A DNA stretch of 8,612 nt, taken from positions 1 to 8,612 of the forward strand of contig JARFQM010000359.1 of assembly GCA_029287755.1 (NCBI GenBank). Direction: 5' to 3'. Of this stretch, positions 1 to 6,804 are shown piece after piece. Made by a program: the position numbers and the translations under genes. The DNA is from Desulfofustis sp. Its GTDB lineage: Bacteria > Desulfobacterota > Desulfobulbia > Desulfobulbales > Desulfocapsaceae. The notes beneath the pieces were generated by a model. That model searched no databases. It saw only the letters and a program-made list of their open reading frames with translations, and had not been told where the DNA came from. Position 1 is the first letter of the stretch; each line of letters starts with the position of its first letter.

Positions 1-69
1 ACTCTGGATCATATCAGTCGCATCTATGATACGTCGCACCCGCTTGGCGATGCCAGGCGCAAAGGCTGA
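1..69 (+). CDS. xerC: Tyrosine recombinase XerC-like, C-terminal end only (partial)
   Basis: Frame 1 is open from the first base to a TGA at 67-69 and gives 22 residues containing [13 protein letters not shown]. This resembles the C-terminal tail of XerC/XerD site-specific recombinases, which typically ends in a motif like L-x-x-v-Y-D-x-x-H-P just after the catalytic tyrosine. The catalytic R/H/R/Y residues lie upstream, outside the window, so activity cannot be judged. Xer proteins resolve chromosome dimers at dif during division. The position supports the call: xerC (codV in Bacillus) commonly sits directly upstream of hslV/clpQ, and here the gap to hslV is only 28 bases with no sign of a terminator. 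The match is short. XerD or another tyrosine recombinase is possible, and xerC is preferred because of the neighbour. Confidence 0.72.
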   Translation, partial: TLDHISRIYDTSHPLGDARRKG

Positions 70-84
70 CGGATACACATTACC

Positions 85-89
85 AGGAG
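85..89 (+). promoter_or_regulatory. Shine-Dalgarno site of hslV
   Basis: AGGAG lies 8 bases before the ATG at 98. It fixes the hslV start there rather than at the in-frame ATG at 26, which lies inside the xerC-like reading frame and would add 24 residues unlike any HslV. Confidence 0.8.
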
Positions 90-97
90 TTCTACGA

Positions 98-628
98 ATG
101 ACCATAAAATCAACCACAATTCTCTCTGTACGACACCACGACCAGGTTGTCGTCGCCGGAGACGGGCAGGTTTCGCTGGGCAATACTGTCATCAAGCACA
201 ATGCCAGAAAGGTGCGCAGACTTTACCATGATCAGGTTGTCTGCGGTTTCGCCGGCGCCACCGCCGATGCGTTCACGCTGTTTGATAAATTCGAGGCTAA
301 ACTGGAGCAGTACAACGGCAATCTCATGCGCTCAGCGGTGGAACTTGCCAAGGACTGGCGAACGGATCGCATGCTCAGGAGGCTCGAGGCCATGCTTATC
401 GCCGTGGATAAAGATCACAGCCTGCTTATTTCGGGAACCGGTGACGTCATTGAACCCGATACGGGTGTCCTGGCCATTGGCTCCGGCGGGCCTTTCGCCC
501 AGGCCGCGGCTCTCGCCCTGGTCCAGAAAAGCCAACTTGATGCCGAAGAAATATGCCGCACCGCCATGGAAATAGCAGGATCGATCTGCATTTACACCAA
601 TCAGGAAATTATTCTGGAAACACTATGA
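98..628 (+). CDS. hslV: HslV (ClpQ), peptidase subunit of the HslUV ATP-dependent protease
   Basis: This 176-aa protein is the proteolytic subunit of HslUV. In the family, two stacked hexameric rings form a cytoplasmic proteasome-like chamber that degrades substrates unfolded by HslU. Family signatures are visible: the TTILSV N-terminal strand, GDGQVSLGN (21-29), the ARKVRRL block (36-42), CGFAGATAD (49-57), [10 protein letters not shown] (81-90) and AIGSGGP (126-132). If Thr6 is the N-terminal nucleophile (mature Thr1), Lys38 becomes Lys33 and Gly50 becomes Gly45, which matches the known catalytic geometry. The start is set by an AGGAG site 8 bases upstream. The first five residues, MTIKS, would then be a propeptide, where E. 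coli loses only Met. The stop overlaps the hslU start by 4 bases, so the two are expected to be translationally coupled. The overall length equals that of E. coli HslV. Confidence 0.96.
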   Translation: MTIKSTTILSVRHHDQVVVAGDGQVSLGNTVIKHNARKVRRLYHDQVVCGFAGATADAFTLFDKFEAKLEQYNGNLMRSAVELAKDWRTDRMLRRLEAMLIAVDKDHSLLISGTGDVIEPDTGVLAIGSGGPFAQAAALALVQKSQLDAEEICRTAMEIAGSICIYTNQEIILETL

Positions 629-2040
629 AAAAAATTCAGTCATTGACCCCGCGCGAGACCGTCGCCGCGCTGGACAAGTATATCGTCGGCCAAAGCGATG
701 CCAAGCGCTCCGTTGCCATTGCCTTGAGAAACCGCTGGCGCAGGCGTCAGGTTCAACCGCCGTTGAGGGAGGAAATTGCTCCCAAAAACATCATCATGAT
801 CGGGCCCACCGGAGTGGGTAAAACCGAGATTGCCAGACGTCTGGCGATACTCGCCGAATCGCCGTTTCTCAAGGTCGAAGCATCCAAGTTCACCGAAGTG
901 GGGTACGTGGGCAGGGATGTAGAGTCGATGATCCGAGACCTGGTTGAAATCGCCATCAACATGGTCAAAGAAGAGGAAAAGAAGCGGGTGGAAGGAATAG
1001 CCGAAGCCCATGCCGAGGATAAAATACTCGATCTCCTGCTGCCGCCATCACCGGATCGGCCAGGCCCGCTGTCCGATAACGGTCCCGGAGGAGATAAATC
1101 CTTCACCCTGGTTACCGGCGGCGATAAAACCTCAACCCCGGCCACCCAGGAGCATGAATCATCCACCAGGGAGAAGATTCGCACCATGCTCAGGCAAGGA
1201 AAGTTTGATTCCAGGGAGCTGGAAGTCGTCCTCGATGAGGCCAAGTCTGCGCCCATGGTTGAGATCATGACGACCGCGGGGTTGGAAGACATGCAGTCCA
1301 ACCTCCAGGATGCCTTCAGCAAGATGTTTCCGCGCAAGAAAAAGGAGCGAAAACTCAAAGTCCCCGAGGCAATGGAGGCACTCAAGCAGCAGGAAATGGA
1401 ACGTCTGGTCGACCGGGACAAAGTGCTCAAGGAGGCCCTGCGGCGTACCGAGGAATCGGGCATTATTTTTCTTGATGAAATCGATAAAATCGCCAGCCGC
1501 CAGGGCACCCACGGGCCGGATGTTTCCCGTGAAGGGGTCCAGCGAGACCTGCTGCCCATCGTCGAGGGGGCAACCGTCAACACCAAGCACGGCATGGTGA
1601 AAACCGATCATATCCTGTTCATCGCCTCGGGTGCTTTTTATGTGAGTAAACCTTCGGATCTGGTGCCAGAACTTCAGGGCCGCTTCCCCATTCGGGTAGA
1701 ACTCCAATCGCTGGGCAAGGACGAATTTGTCAGAATTCTCACTGAACCCGAAAATGCGCTCACCAAACAGTACACTGCCTTGATGGAAACCGAGGGAATT
1801 GCACTCTCCTTCTCCGCTGATGCCATTGAGGAAATGGCCAGGATTGCCGTCGAAGTAAATGAAAATACCGAGGAAATTGGTGCTCGCCGGCTGCACACCA
1901 TTATGGAGCGGGTGCTTGACGATCTGTCTTTCGACGCCTCTGAGAAAGGGGAGCAGGCAATAGAGATCACAGCGGACTATGTGCGTGCCCAGCTCAAGAA
2001 TATAGCAGAGGATCAGGATCTAAGCAGATTTATTCTCTAG
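625..2040 (+). CDS. hslU: HslU (ClpY), AAA+ unfoldase ATPase subunit of HslUV
   Basis: This 471-aa protein is the hexameric ATPase that recognises, unfolds and feeds substrates into HslV. Motifs in order are the N-terminal [16 protein letters not shown], Walker A GPTGVGKT (60-67), the pore loop GYVG (93-96), Walker B IIFLDEID (about 280-287), GRFPIR with the arginine-finger region (352-357), and sensor-2 GARR (about 419-422). The C-terminal tail DLSRFIL is the segment that docks into HslV in this family. The start is the ATG of the ATGA overlap with hslV. An in-frame ATG at 553 lies inside hslV and would add 24 residues not seen in HslU. The protein is longer than E. coli HslU (443 aa). The excess lies in the I domain, in a Pro/Gly/Ser/Thr-rich stretch at about 140-180 between DLLLPP and [11 protein letters not shown]. 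All ATPase motifs are intact. Confidence 0.97.
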   Translation: MKKIQSLTPRETVAALDKYIVGQSDAKRSVAIALRNRWRRRQVQPPLREEIAPKNIIMIGPTGVGKTEIARRLAILAESPFLKVEASKFTEVGYVGRDVESMIRDLVEIAINMVKEEEKKRVEGIAEAHAEDKILDLLLPPSPDRPGPLSDNGPGGDKSFTLVTGGDKTSTPATQEHESSTREKIRTMLRQGKFDSRELEVVLDEAKSAPMVEIMTTAGLEDMQSNLQDAFSKMFPRKKKERKLKVPEAMEALKQQEMERLVDRDKVLKEALRRTEESGIIFLDEIDKIASRQGTHGPDVSREGVQRDLLPIVEGATVNTKHGMVKTDHILFIASGAFYVSKPSDLVPELQGRFPIRVELQSLGKDEFVRILTEPENALTKQYTALMETEGIALSFSADAIEEMARIAVEVNENTEEIGARRLHTIMERVLDDLSFDASEKGEQAIEITADYVRAQLKNIAEDQDLSRFIL

Positions 2041-2085
2041 AGAAGGTGGCTTGTAAAGGGCCTGTAATGTTGAGCGGGCGGCAGC

Positions 2086-2106
2086 CAGGTCCCGACAGGG
2101 GGCCTG
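2086..2106. terminator. GC-rich stem-loop between convergent hslU and dnaE (possible terminator)
   Basis: CAGGTCCC (2086-2093) can pair with GGGGCCTG (2099-2106) across a 5-base loop, giving 8 bp with one G-T wobble. It sits in the 84-base gap between two genes that end towards each other, where transcription from both sides must stop. Neither strand has a T-run after the stem, so it is not a standard intrinsic terminator. It may be an RNA 3'-end stabiliser, part of a Rho-dependent end, or chance in GC-rich sequence. A separate 6-base inverted repeat, TTGAGC (2070-2075) and GCTCAA (2123-2128), flanks it and runs into the end of dnaE. Confidence 0.35.
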
Positions 2107-2124
2107 CCTCCGCAGCAACGGGGC

Positions 2125-5100
2125 TCAATGGGTTTGCTGCTTGAAGCTCCTTTTGCGCCGCATGGGCTCTATCATTTTCTTCTCGAATTTGAGAGGATCG
2201 TAGCCGAACAGCTCGGTGATACTCACGCTCAAATCCTTGGAGGGGCGAACCGTGAAGTTTCTGTCGATTTCCACGTCGACTTCTCCCTCACCGGCAAAGT
2301 GCAGGGTTAAGGAGAACGGACAGGAACCGTGGTAGTTGAAAAGCAGCTCTTTTAGCTCCTCCAGCCTGATCCTGCTGACCGTGTCCGCTTCGAGCCTGGC
2401 GTGCACAGCCTGGGTGTATTTCTGCCTTGCCTCCGGCAGCGAATCTATTTCTTCCGCTACTACCTTGATACCCTGATCACTCTTCTGCACCGTTCCGCGG
2501 ACGACCACCGGTTCCGTACTGTCGAGCAGTTTATAGCAATTGGCGTAGGTTTCCGGAAAGACGAGAATTTCCACCGACTCGAGTACGTCTTCAAGGGTGA
2601 CGAAGGCCATCGGTTTCCCCTGTTTATTCTTGTGCTGCTTGACGGTACGGATGAGTCCGCCGACCCTCACCGGCTGGCCGTCGTTGAACAATTGGAGGTT
2701 GGTGATGTCCGAATCGGTAATCGTTCTGAGCTCTTCGAGTGGTTCATCGAGTGGATGGCCGGTGATATAGAAACCGACGGTCTCTTTTTCGTATTTGAGC
2801 TTCTCGAGCTCATCCCATTCATCGATATCAGGAAGAATGATCTCGGCAACCCGGGTGTCGGCCGTGGCCGGTGCCACGTTGAATATTGACATCTGGCCGC
2901 TCATCTGATCACGCTGGTGGGCTTTGGCCTGATCCATCGCCTGGGGCAGTATGGTAAGCAGTTGGGATCGTTTACAGCCGAGCGAGTCGAACGAGCCGGA
3001 TTTGATCAAACTTTCGATAACCCTGTTGTTGACGCTGCTGGAATGGACGCGGTTGCAAAAATCGACCAATGAAGAGAAGGGGCCGTTCTCCTCGCGTTCC
3101 TTGATAATGTTGATGAGAGCCGCCTCGCCGACGTTTTTGACGGCCGCCAGACCAAAGCGGATTTTATCATCGTGCACGCTGAAGTCCTGGACGCTCTCGT
3201 TGATGTCGGGAGGCAGCACCTCGATGTGGTGCTCCCGACATTCGTTGATGTAGAGGACAACCTTATCGGTATTGTTCATGTCGCAGGACAGCAGGGCAGT
3301 CATGAACTGGGCCGGGTAGTGGGCTTTTAGATAGGCAGTCTGGTAGGCGATAAGGGCATAGGCGGCGGAGTGTGATTTATTGAATCCGTAGCCTGCGAAT
3401 TTGGCCATCAGTTCGAAGATGTCCTCGGCCTTTTTTTCATCTATGTGGTTGTCGCGAGCCCCGGCCATGAACTTTTCCTTCTCCTGGTTCATCACCTCCG
3501 GTATTTTTTTACCCATGGCCCTTCTGAGGATGTCCGCATCACCAAGACTGTAATTGGCCAGCACGTTGGCGATCTTCATCACCTGTTCCTGGTAGACGAT
3601 GACGCCGTAGGTTTCTTCCAGGATCGGTTTGAGCTGGGGCAACGAGTAATTGGCTTCCTGGCGGCCGTGCTTGGTGTTGACGAAATCCTTGACCATGCCC
3701 GATTCCAGCGGGCCTGGGCGATAGAGGGCGACCAGGGCGATGAGATCGGTGAACTGTTCCGGCGCCATGTCAACCAGCAATTCTCTCATGCCGCTGCTCT
3801 CAAGCTGGAAAATGCCGAGCGAATTGCCATTGCAGAGCAGCTTGAAGGTTTTCAGATCGTCCATGTCAATGGTCGAAATGTCGAGCTCCTTGCCGCAGTC
3901 ACTCTTGATGTGATCAAGCGCTTTCTTGATCACCGTCAAGGTCTTCAGACCAAGAAAATCGAACTTGATGAGTCCGGTCATCTCGGTGTGCTTCATGTCG
4001 TACTGGGTGATCGTTTCCCCATCCTTGCCCTCGCAGACAGGCAAATACTCGGTGATGGGGCGGGGGGAAACCACCACTCCCGCGGCATGGGTGGAAGTGT
4101 GCCTGGCCAGTCCCTCGAGGGTGCGGGAGATCCGCAGCAGCTCAGCTACTCTGGGGTCGAGGTCGGCGGCTTCGGTGAGTTTGGGTTCCTGGGCGATGGC
4201 TTTTTCGATGGTCATGCCGAGTTCCTCCGGAATCAGCTTGGCTATCTTATCGACATCGCCGAAGGCTATATCCAGGGCCCGTCCCACGTCTCTGATTACG
4301 CCTCTCGCCTTCATCGAGCCGTACGTGATGATCTGGGCCACATGTTCACTACCGCCGTATTTGTCGCGCACGTAATCCAGCACCTCGCCCCGCCGTTCCT
4401 GGCAGAAATCGATATCGAAATCGGGCATGGATTTACGCTCTATATTGAGAAAACGTTCGAAAATAAGGCCGTAGGGAATGGGGTCGATATCGGTGATACC
4501 CATCGCGTAGGCCGCCAGGCTCCCGGCTCCAGAGCCGCGTCCTGGGCCGACCGGAATCTTCTGGTCCTTGGCCCAGTTGATGAAGTCTGCAACGATCAGG
4601 AAGTACCCCGGGAACCCCATTTCGATGATGACATCGATCTCCTTTTTAAGACGATCCCGGTACAGTGCTTCCGTCTCCGGGCTCAGTGGAGATTTTTTCC
4701 TCATTGCACTAAAGCGCTGTTGAAGACCATGGCGACAGGCCTTGGCAAACATCGTTTCAAGCGTCTCTCCCTCGGGCAGGGGGAAGTTGGGAAAATGGAA
4801 TTGGCCCAGTTCGATTTCTAGATTGCAGCGCTCGGCCACCTCAAGGGTGTTGGCCAGGGCTTCCGGACAGTAATCGAAGGTTTTTTTCATCTCCTCGGGT
4901 GACTTGAAATAGAAGTCGTCGGAGGCGAATTTGAACCGTTTCGGATCGTTTACCGTCTTGCCGGTCTGAATACAGAGCAGTACATCGTGGGCCTGGGCCT
5001 CCTCCTTGTTCAGGTAATGGCAATCGTTGGTGGCCAGCAGTTTTATCCCCAGTTCACGGCTCAGCCGTATAAGGCCCTGGTTGACCGTCTGTTGTTCCTC

Positions 5101-5640
5101 GATGCCGTTTTCCTGAAGTTCGAAGTAGTATCGATCGCCGAACAGCTCTTTCATTTCGATGGCTTTTTCCCGGGCCTCGGCATAGCGATTGTGAGAAATG
5201 AGCCAGGGAACTTCGCCGTGGAGGCAGGCGCTAGTGGCGATGAGATCATTGCTGTATTGCTCCAGGAGTTCCTTGTCGATGCGCGGACGATAGTAGAATC
5301 CTTCAAACTGGGCAATCGACGACAGCTTCAGCAGATTTCTGTAGCCCTGGTAATTCATGGCCAGCAGGATAAGGTGAAAGGCGGGGCCGGCCTCTCCCGA
5401 CACCTTTTCTGCCCGACTGTTTGGGGCTACGTAAAATTCGCAGCCGACGATGGGCTTGATGCCTGCTTTTTTGGCCTTGTCATAGAATTCGAGAGCGCCG
5501 TACATGGCGCCGTGATCGGTCACGGCCACGGCCTCCATCTCGTATTCTGTACATTTATTCAGTAATTTGGGGAGTTGTATGGCCCCGTCCAGCAGACTGT
5601 GCTGGGTATGGACGTGTAGATGAACAAATCCTGCACTCAT
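2125..5640 (-). CDS. dnaE: DNA polymerase III alpha subunit (DnaE), replicative polymerase
   Basis: This 1171-aa protein is the C-family polymerase that copies the chromosome within the Pol III holoenzyme. Its length is close to that of E. coli DnaE (1160 aa). An N-terminal PHP domain (1 to about 285) starts FVHLHVHTQHSLLDG and keeps the expected metal ligands: H7, H9, D18, H43, E68, H89, C139, D206 and H208. The palm has PVGPGRGSGAGS (363-374), the catalytic pair D407 and D409 in PDFDIDF, and a third aspartate, D561, in IKFDFLGL. The fingers carry GYGFNKSHSAAYA (750-762). A helix-hairpin-helix KNVGEAAL (835-842) and a beta-clamp-binding motif QMSIF (916-920) follow. An OB fold (about 990-1060) and a C-terminal region likely to bind tau complete the protein. 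The ATG overlaps the stop of the upstream lipoprotein gene by 4 bases. The nearest SD-like AGGACT is 12 bases away, so re-initiation after the upstream gene is likely. The reading frame is unbroken. Confidence 0.98.
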   Translation of the reverse strand: MSAGFVHLHVHTQHSLLDGAIQLPKLLNKCTEYEMEAVAVTDHGAMYGALEFYDKAKKAGIKPIVGCEFYVAPNSRAEKVSGEAGPAFHLILLAMNYQGYRNLLKLSSIAQFEGFYYRPRIDKELLEQYSNDLIATSACLHGEVPWLISHNRYAEAREKAIEMKELFGDRYYFELQENGIEEQQTVNQGLIRLSRELGIKLLATNDCHYLNKEEAQAHDVLLCIQTGKTVNDPKRFKFASDDFYFKSPEEMKKTFDYCPEALANTLEVAERCNLEIELGQFHFPNFPLPEGETLETMFAKACRHGLQQRFSAMRKKSPLSPETEALYRDRLKKEIDVIIEMGFPGYFLIVADFINWAKDQKIPVGPGRGSGAGSLAAYAMGITDIDPIPYGLIFERFLNIERKSMPDFDIDFCQERRGEVLDYVRDKYGGSEHVAQIITYGSMKARGVIRDVGRALDIAFGDVDKIAKLIPEELGMTIEKAIAQEPKLTEAADLDPRVAELLRISRTLEGLARHTSTHAAGVVVSPRPITEYLPVCEGKDGETITQYDMKHTEMTGLIKFDFLGLKTLTVIKKALDHIKSDCGKELDISTIDMDDLKTFKLLCNGNSLGIFQLESSGMRELLVDMAPEQFTDLIALVALYRPGPLESGMVKDFVNTKHGRQEANYSLPQLKPILEETYGVIVYQEQVMKIANVLANYSLGDADILRRAMGKKIPEVMNQEKEKFMAGARDNHIDEKKAEDIFELMAKFAGYGFNKSHSAAYALIAYQTAYLKAHYPAQFMTALLSCDMNNTDKVVLYINECREHHIEVLPPDINESVQDFSVHDDKIRFGLAAVKNVGEAALINIIKEREENGPFSSLVDFCNRVHSSSVNNRVIESLIKSGSFDSLGCKRSQLLTILPQAMDQAKAHQRDQMSGQMSIFNVAPATADTRVAEIILPDIDEWDELEKLKYEKETVGFYITGHPLDEPLEELRTITDSDITNLQLFNDGQPVRVGGLIRTVKQHKNKQGKPMAFVTLEDVLESVEILVFPETYANCYKLLDSTEPVVVRGTVQKSDQGIKVVAEEIDSLPEARQKYTQAVHARLEADTVSRIRLEELKELLFNYHGSCPFSLTLHFAGEGEVDVEIDRNFTVRPSKDLSVSITELFGYDPLKFEKKMIEPMRRKRSFKQQTH

Positions 5641-6551
5641 GGTTGGTCTGGGAGTCCTATGGTTTTTTCGAGATTTGCATTGGTGAAAATTGCTCCGCTC
5701 ACATCGGCATCGGTGAAGTTGGCCAGCAGCAGATTCGCCCCGCTGAAGTCGGCTCCTCTCAGGTCGGCATTGCTCAGATCGGCCCCCGGCAGATTCGCAT
5801 GATTGAGGCGTGCGTCCCTGAGATTTGCGCCGTTCAGGTTCGCTCTTCTGAGATTGGCGTAGCGCAGGTCGGCACCGCTTAAATCAGCGTCTCCTAGATT
5901 GGCTTTAATCAGCGAGGCTTCTTTGAGATCCATCCCTGCCATGTTGCACCCGGGACAGTCTCCGGCGAGGCGCTTGACAGTGAGGCCGGTGTCGTTTGCC
6001 GGCGAGGCTTTTATTTCAACCTCCCTGGCCCGGGATGGAGCGCTGTCAACAGGAGGCGCAGAAGATTCGCCTTGCTGTGAGGCAATCTGGCCGCGTACCG
6101 AGCGGGGAGGACTGGTCTTATTGATCTGGGCCGCCAGAGACTGCGGGTCGCCCTCCACCATTTGTGCCGTGTAGTAGGCAGCCCCATTGGTGGTGAAGAA
6201 AGTGAGCTTGTCCGCCTGCTGATTGTCGAAAACCGTATAGCACTTGATATCACCGTAGTACCAGACTCTGAATTTCAAACAGAGCTGGTTGTTTTCGGTT
6301 AAATCCCACCTGCCCACGTCGCTCATTTTTTCGTTGTCGACTGCTGACAGCAGTCCGCTTTGGTCGAAATAGACCGTCCCGCTGAAGTCATAGGCCGACA
6401 TGATCAGGGAGTTGTCAGAGACGATTTGGAAAATCTGCTCGGCCGTGAGCTGGGTGCTTTCCTGCCTGCTTGCCTGCTTGGAAGTGATGGGCCCGCAACC
6501 TGAAATAAGCACAAGCGTGGAGCACAGTAGAAAATGGACAACGCTTTTCAT
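5637..6551 (-). CDS. Lipoprotein with 18 pentapeptide repeats
   Basis: This 304-aa protein has a basic start, a hydrophobic stretch (4-17) and a lipobox ISGC (16-19), so Cys19 should be lipidated. Gly at +2 argues against inner-membrane retention and suggests the outer membrane. Residues 36 to about 140 form a small domain with GTVYFDQSG (58-66), GRW (80-82), Cys91 and a CY pair at 104-105. The pattern is loosely like DUF995-type domains, and Cys91 and Cys104 could form a disulfide. A Ser/Pro-rich linker (about 145-195) and a CPGC motif (199-202) lead into 18 consecutive pentapeptides of the A-(D/N)-L-x-x type (205-294), which should fold as a right-handed beta helix. Its role is unknown. A Qnr/MfpA-like action on gyrase is unlikely for an exported protein. 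GGGAG lies 9 bases before the ATG. Its TGA overlaps the dnaE ATG by 4 bases. Confidence 0.88.
   Translation of the reverse strand: MKSVVHFLLCSTLVLISGCGPITSKQASRQESTQLTAEQIFQIVSDNSLIMSAYDFSGTVYFDQSGLLSAVDNEKMSDVGRWDLTENNQLCLKFRVWYYGDIKCYTVFDNQQADKLTFFTTNGAAYYTAQMVEGDPQSLAAQINKTSPPRSVRGQIASQQGESSAPPVDSAPSRAREVEIKASPANDTGLTVKRLAGDCPGCNMAGMDLKEASLIKANLGDADLSGADLRYANLRRANLNGANLRDARLNHANLPGADLSNADLRGADFSGANLLLANFTDADVSGAIFTNANLEKTIGLPDQP
5670..5939 (-). repeat. Degenerate 15-base tandem repeat encoding the pentapeptide array
   Basis: Eighteen consecutive in-frame 15-base units encode the pentapeptides AGMDL to TNANL. The copies diverge at the DNA level but keep the Ala-Asp/Asn-Leu core codons. No copy is interrupted and there is no frameshift, so the array reads as a selected protein repeat rather than a recent DNA expansion. 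Confidence 0.88.
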
Positions 6552-6560
6552 GAAATTTTA

Positions 6561-6565
6561 CTCCC
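6561..6565 (-). promoter_or_regulatory. Shine-Dalgarno site of the lipoprotein gene
   Basis: On the minus strand GGGAG precedes the ATG (6551-6549) by 9 bases. It supports that start, which also places the signal peptide directly at the N-terminus. Confidence 0.7.
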
Positions 6566-6613
6566 AGAAAGCTTTGAAAAATTCGGGGGAAGGAATTTCC
6601 AGAACGATGCTTG

Positions 6614-6642
6614 AAAATACCACGATCAACACCGATTGTGCA
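6614..6642 (-). promoter_or_regulatory. Candidate sigma-70 type promoter for the lipoprotein-dnaE unit
   Basis: On the minus strand TGCACA (6642-6637, 4 of 6 matches to TTGACA) and TATTTT (6619-6614, 4 of 6 matches to TATAAT) are separated by 17 bases. Transcription would start near 6607 and leave a leader of roughly 55 bases before the lipoprotein ATG. A short palindrome, GGAAATTCC (6592-6600), lies just downstream of the expected start and could be an operator. Both boxes are imperfect, so this is a best guess. Confidence 0.35.
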
Positions 6643-6643
6643 T

Positions 6644-6679
6644 AAAAAAAGTGGAACGCTAATTAGTTGAAATTAGGTT
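6644..6679 (-). terminator. Candidate intrinsic terminator downstream of nhaA
   Basis: On the minus strand AACCTAATT pairs with AATTAGcGTT (6679-6655) around the loop TCAACT, giving 9 bp with one bulged C. CCAC and then seven T (6650-6644) follow. The stem is AT-rich and the T-run is offset by four bases, so it would be weak. Its position, about 125 bases past the nhaA stop and just before the candidate promoter of the next unit, fits a boundary between two operons. Confidence 0.35.
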
Positions 6680-6804
6680 GTGTGGTAGAATATATAATGA
6701 CAATTCAGTTACTTGCGGGACCCATAAAAAATGGTTCGCGGCCAGACGCTGTCTATACCGATTGTCCGCTGCCCTGCAAAGTTCATCTGAGACGGGTTTT
6801 CAGA

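Noticed and set aside
26..97. Upstream in-frame ATG of hslV
   Set aside because: It lies inside the xerC-like coding end, lacks an SD and adds residues foreign to HslV. The ATG at 98 has a well-spaced AGGAG.
553..624. Upstream in-frame ATG of hslU
   Set aside because: It lies within hslV coding sequence and adds 24 residues absent from HslU. The ATG at 625 gives the family's normal N-terminus.
753..1896. Long minus-strand open frames opposite hslU
   Set aside because: They mirror the intact hslU gene, have no ribosome site of note and resemble no protein family.
3445..4821. A 458-codon open frame on the plus strand, opposite dnaE
   Set aside because: It is fully antisense to conserved DnaE polymerase sequence. 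Its product shows no recognisable domain, and it is explained by codon bias of the real gene on the other strand.
5637..6551. The pentapeptide protein as a Qnr/MfpA-like gyrase protector
   Set aside because: A clear lipobox sends it to the envelope, away from gyrase, and its repeat block is shorter and joined to another domain.
6631..6765. Two copies of ACCGATTGT (6631-6639 and 6757-6765) as binding-site repeats
   Set aside because: Only 9 bases match, the flanks differ and one copy lies far from any promoter element, so chance is sufficient.
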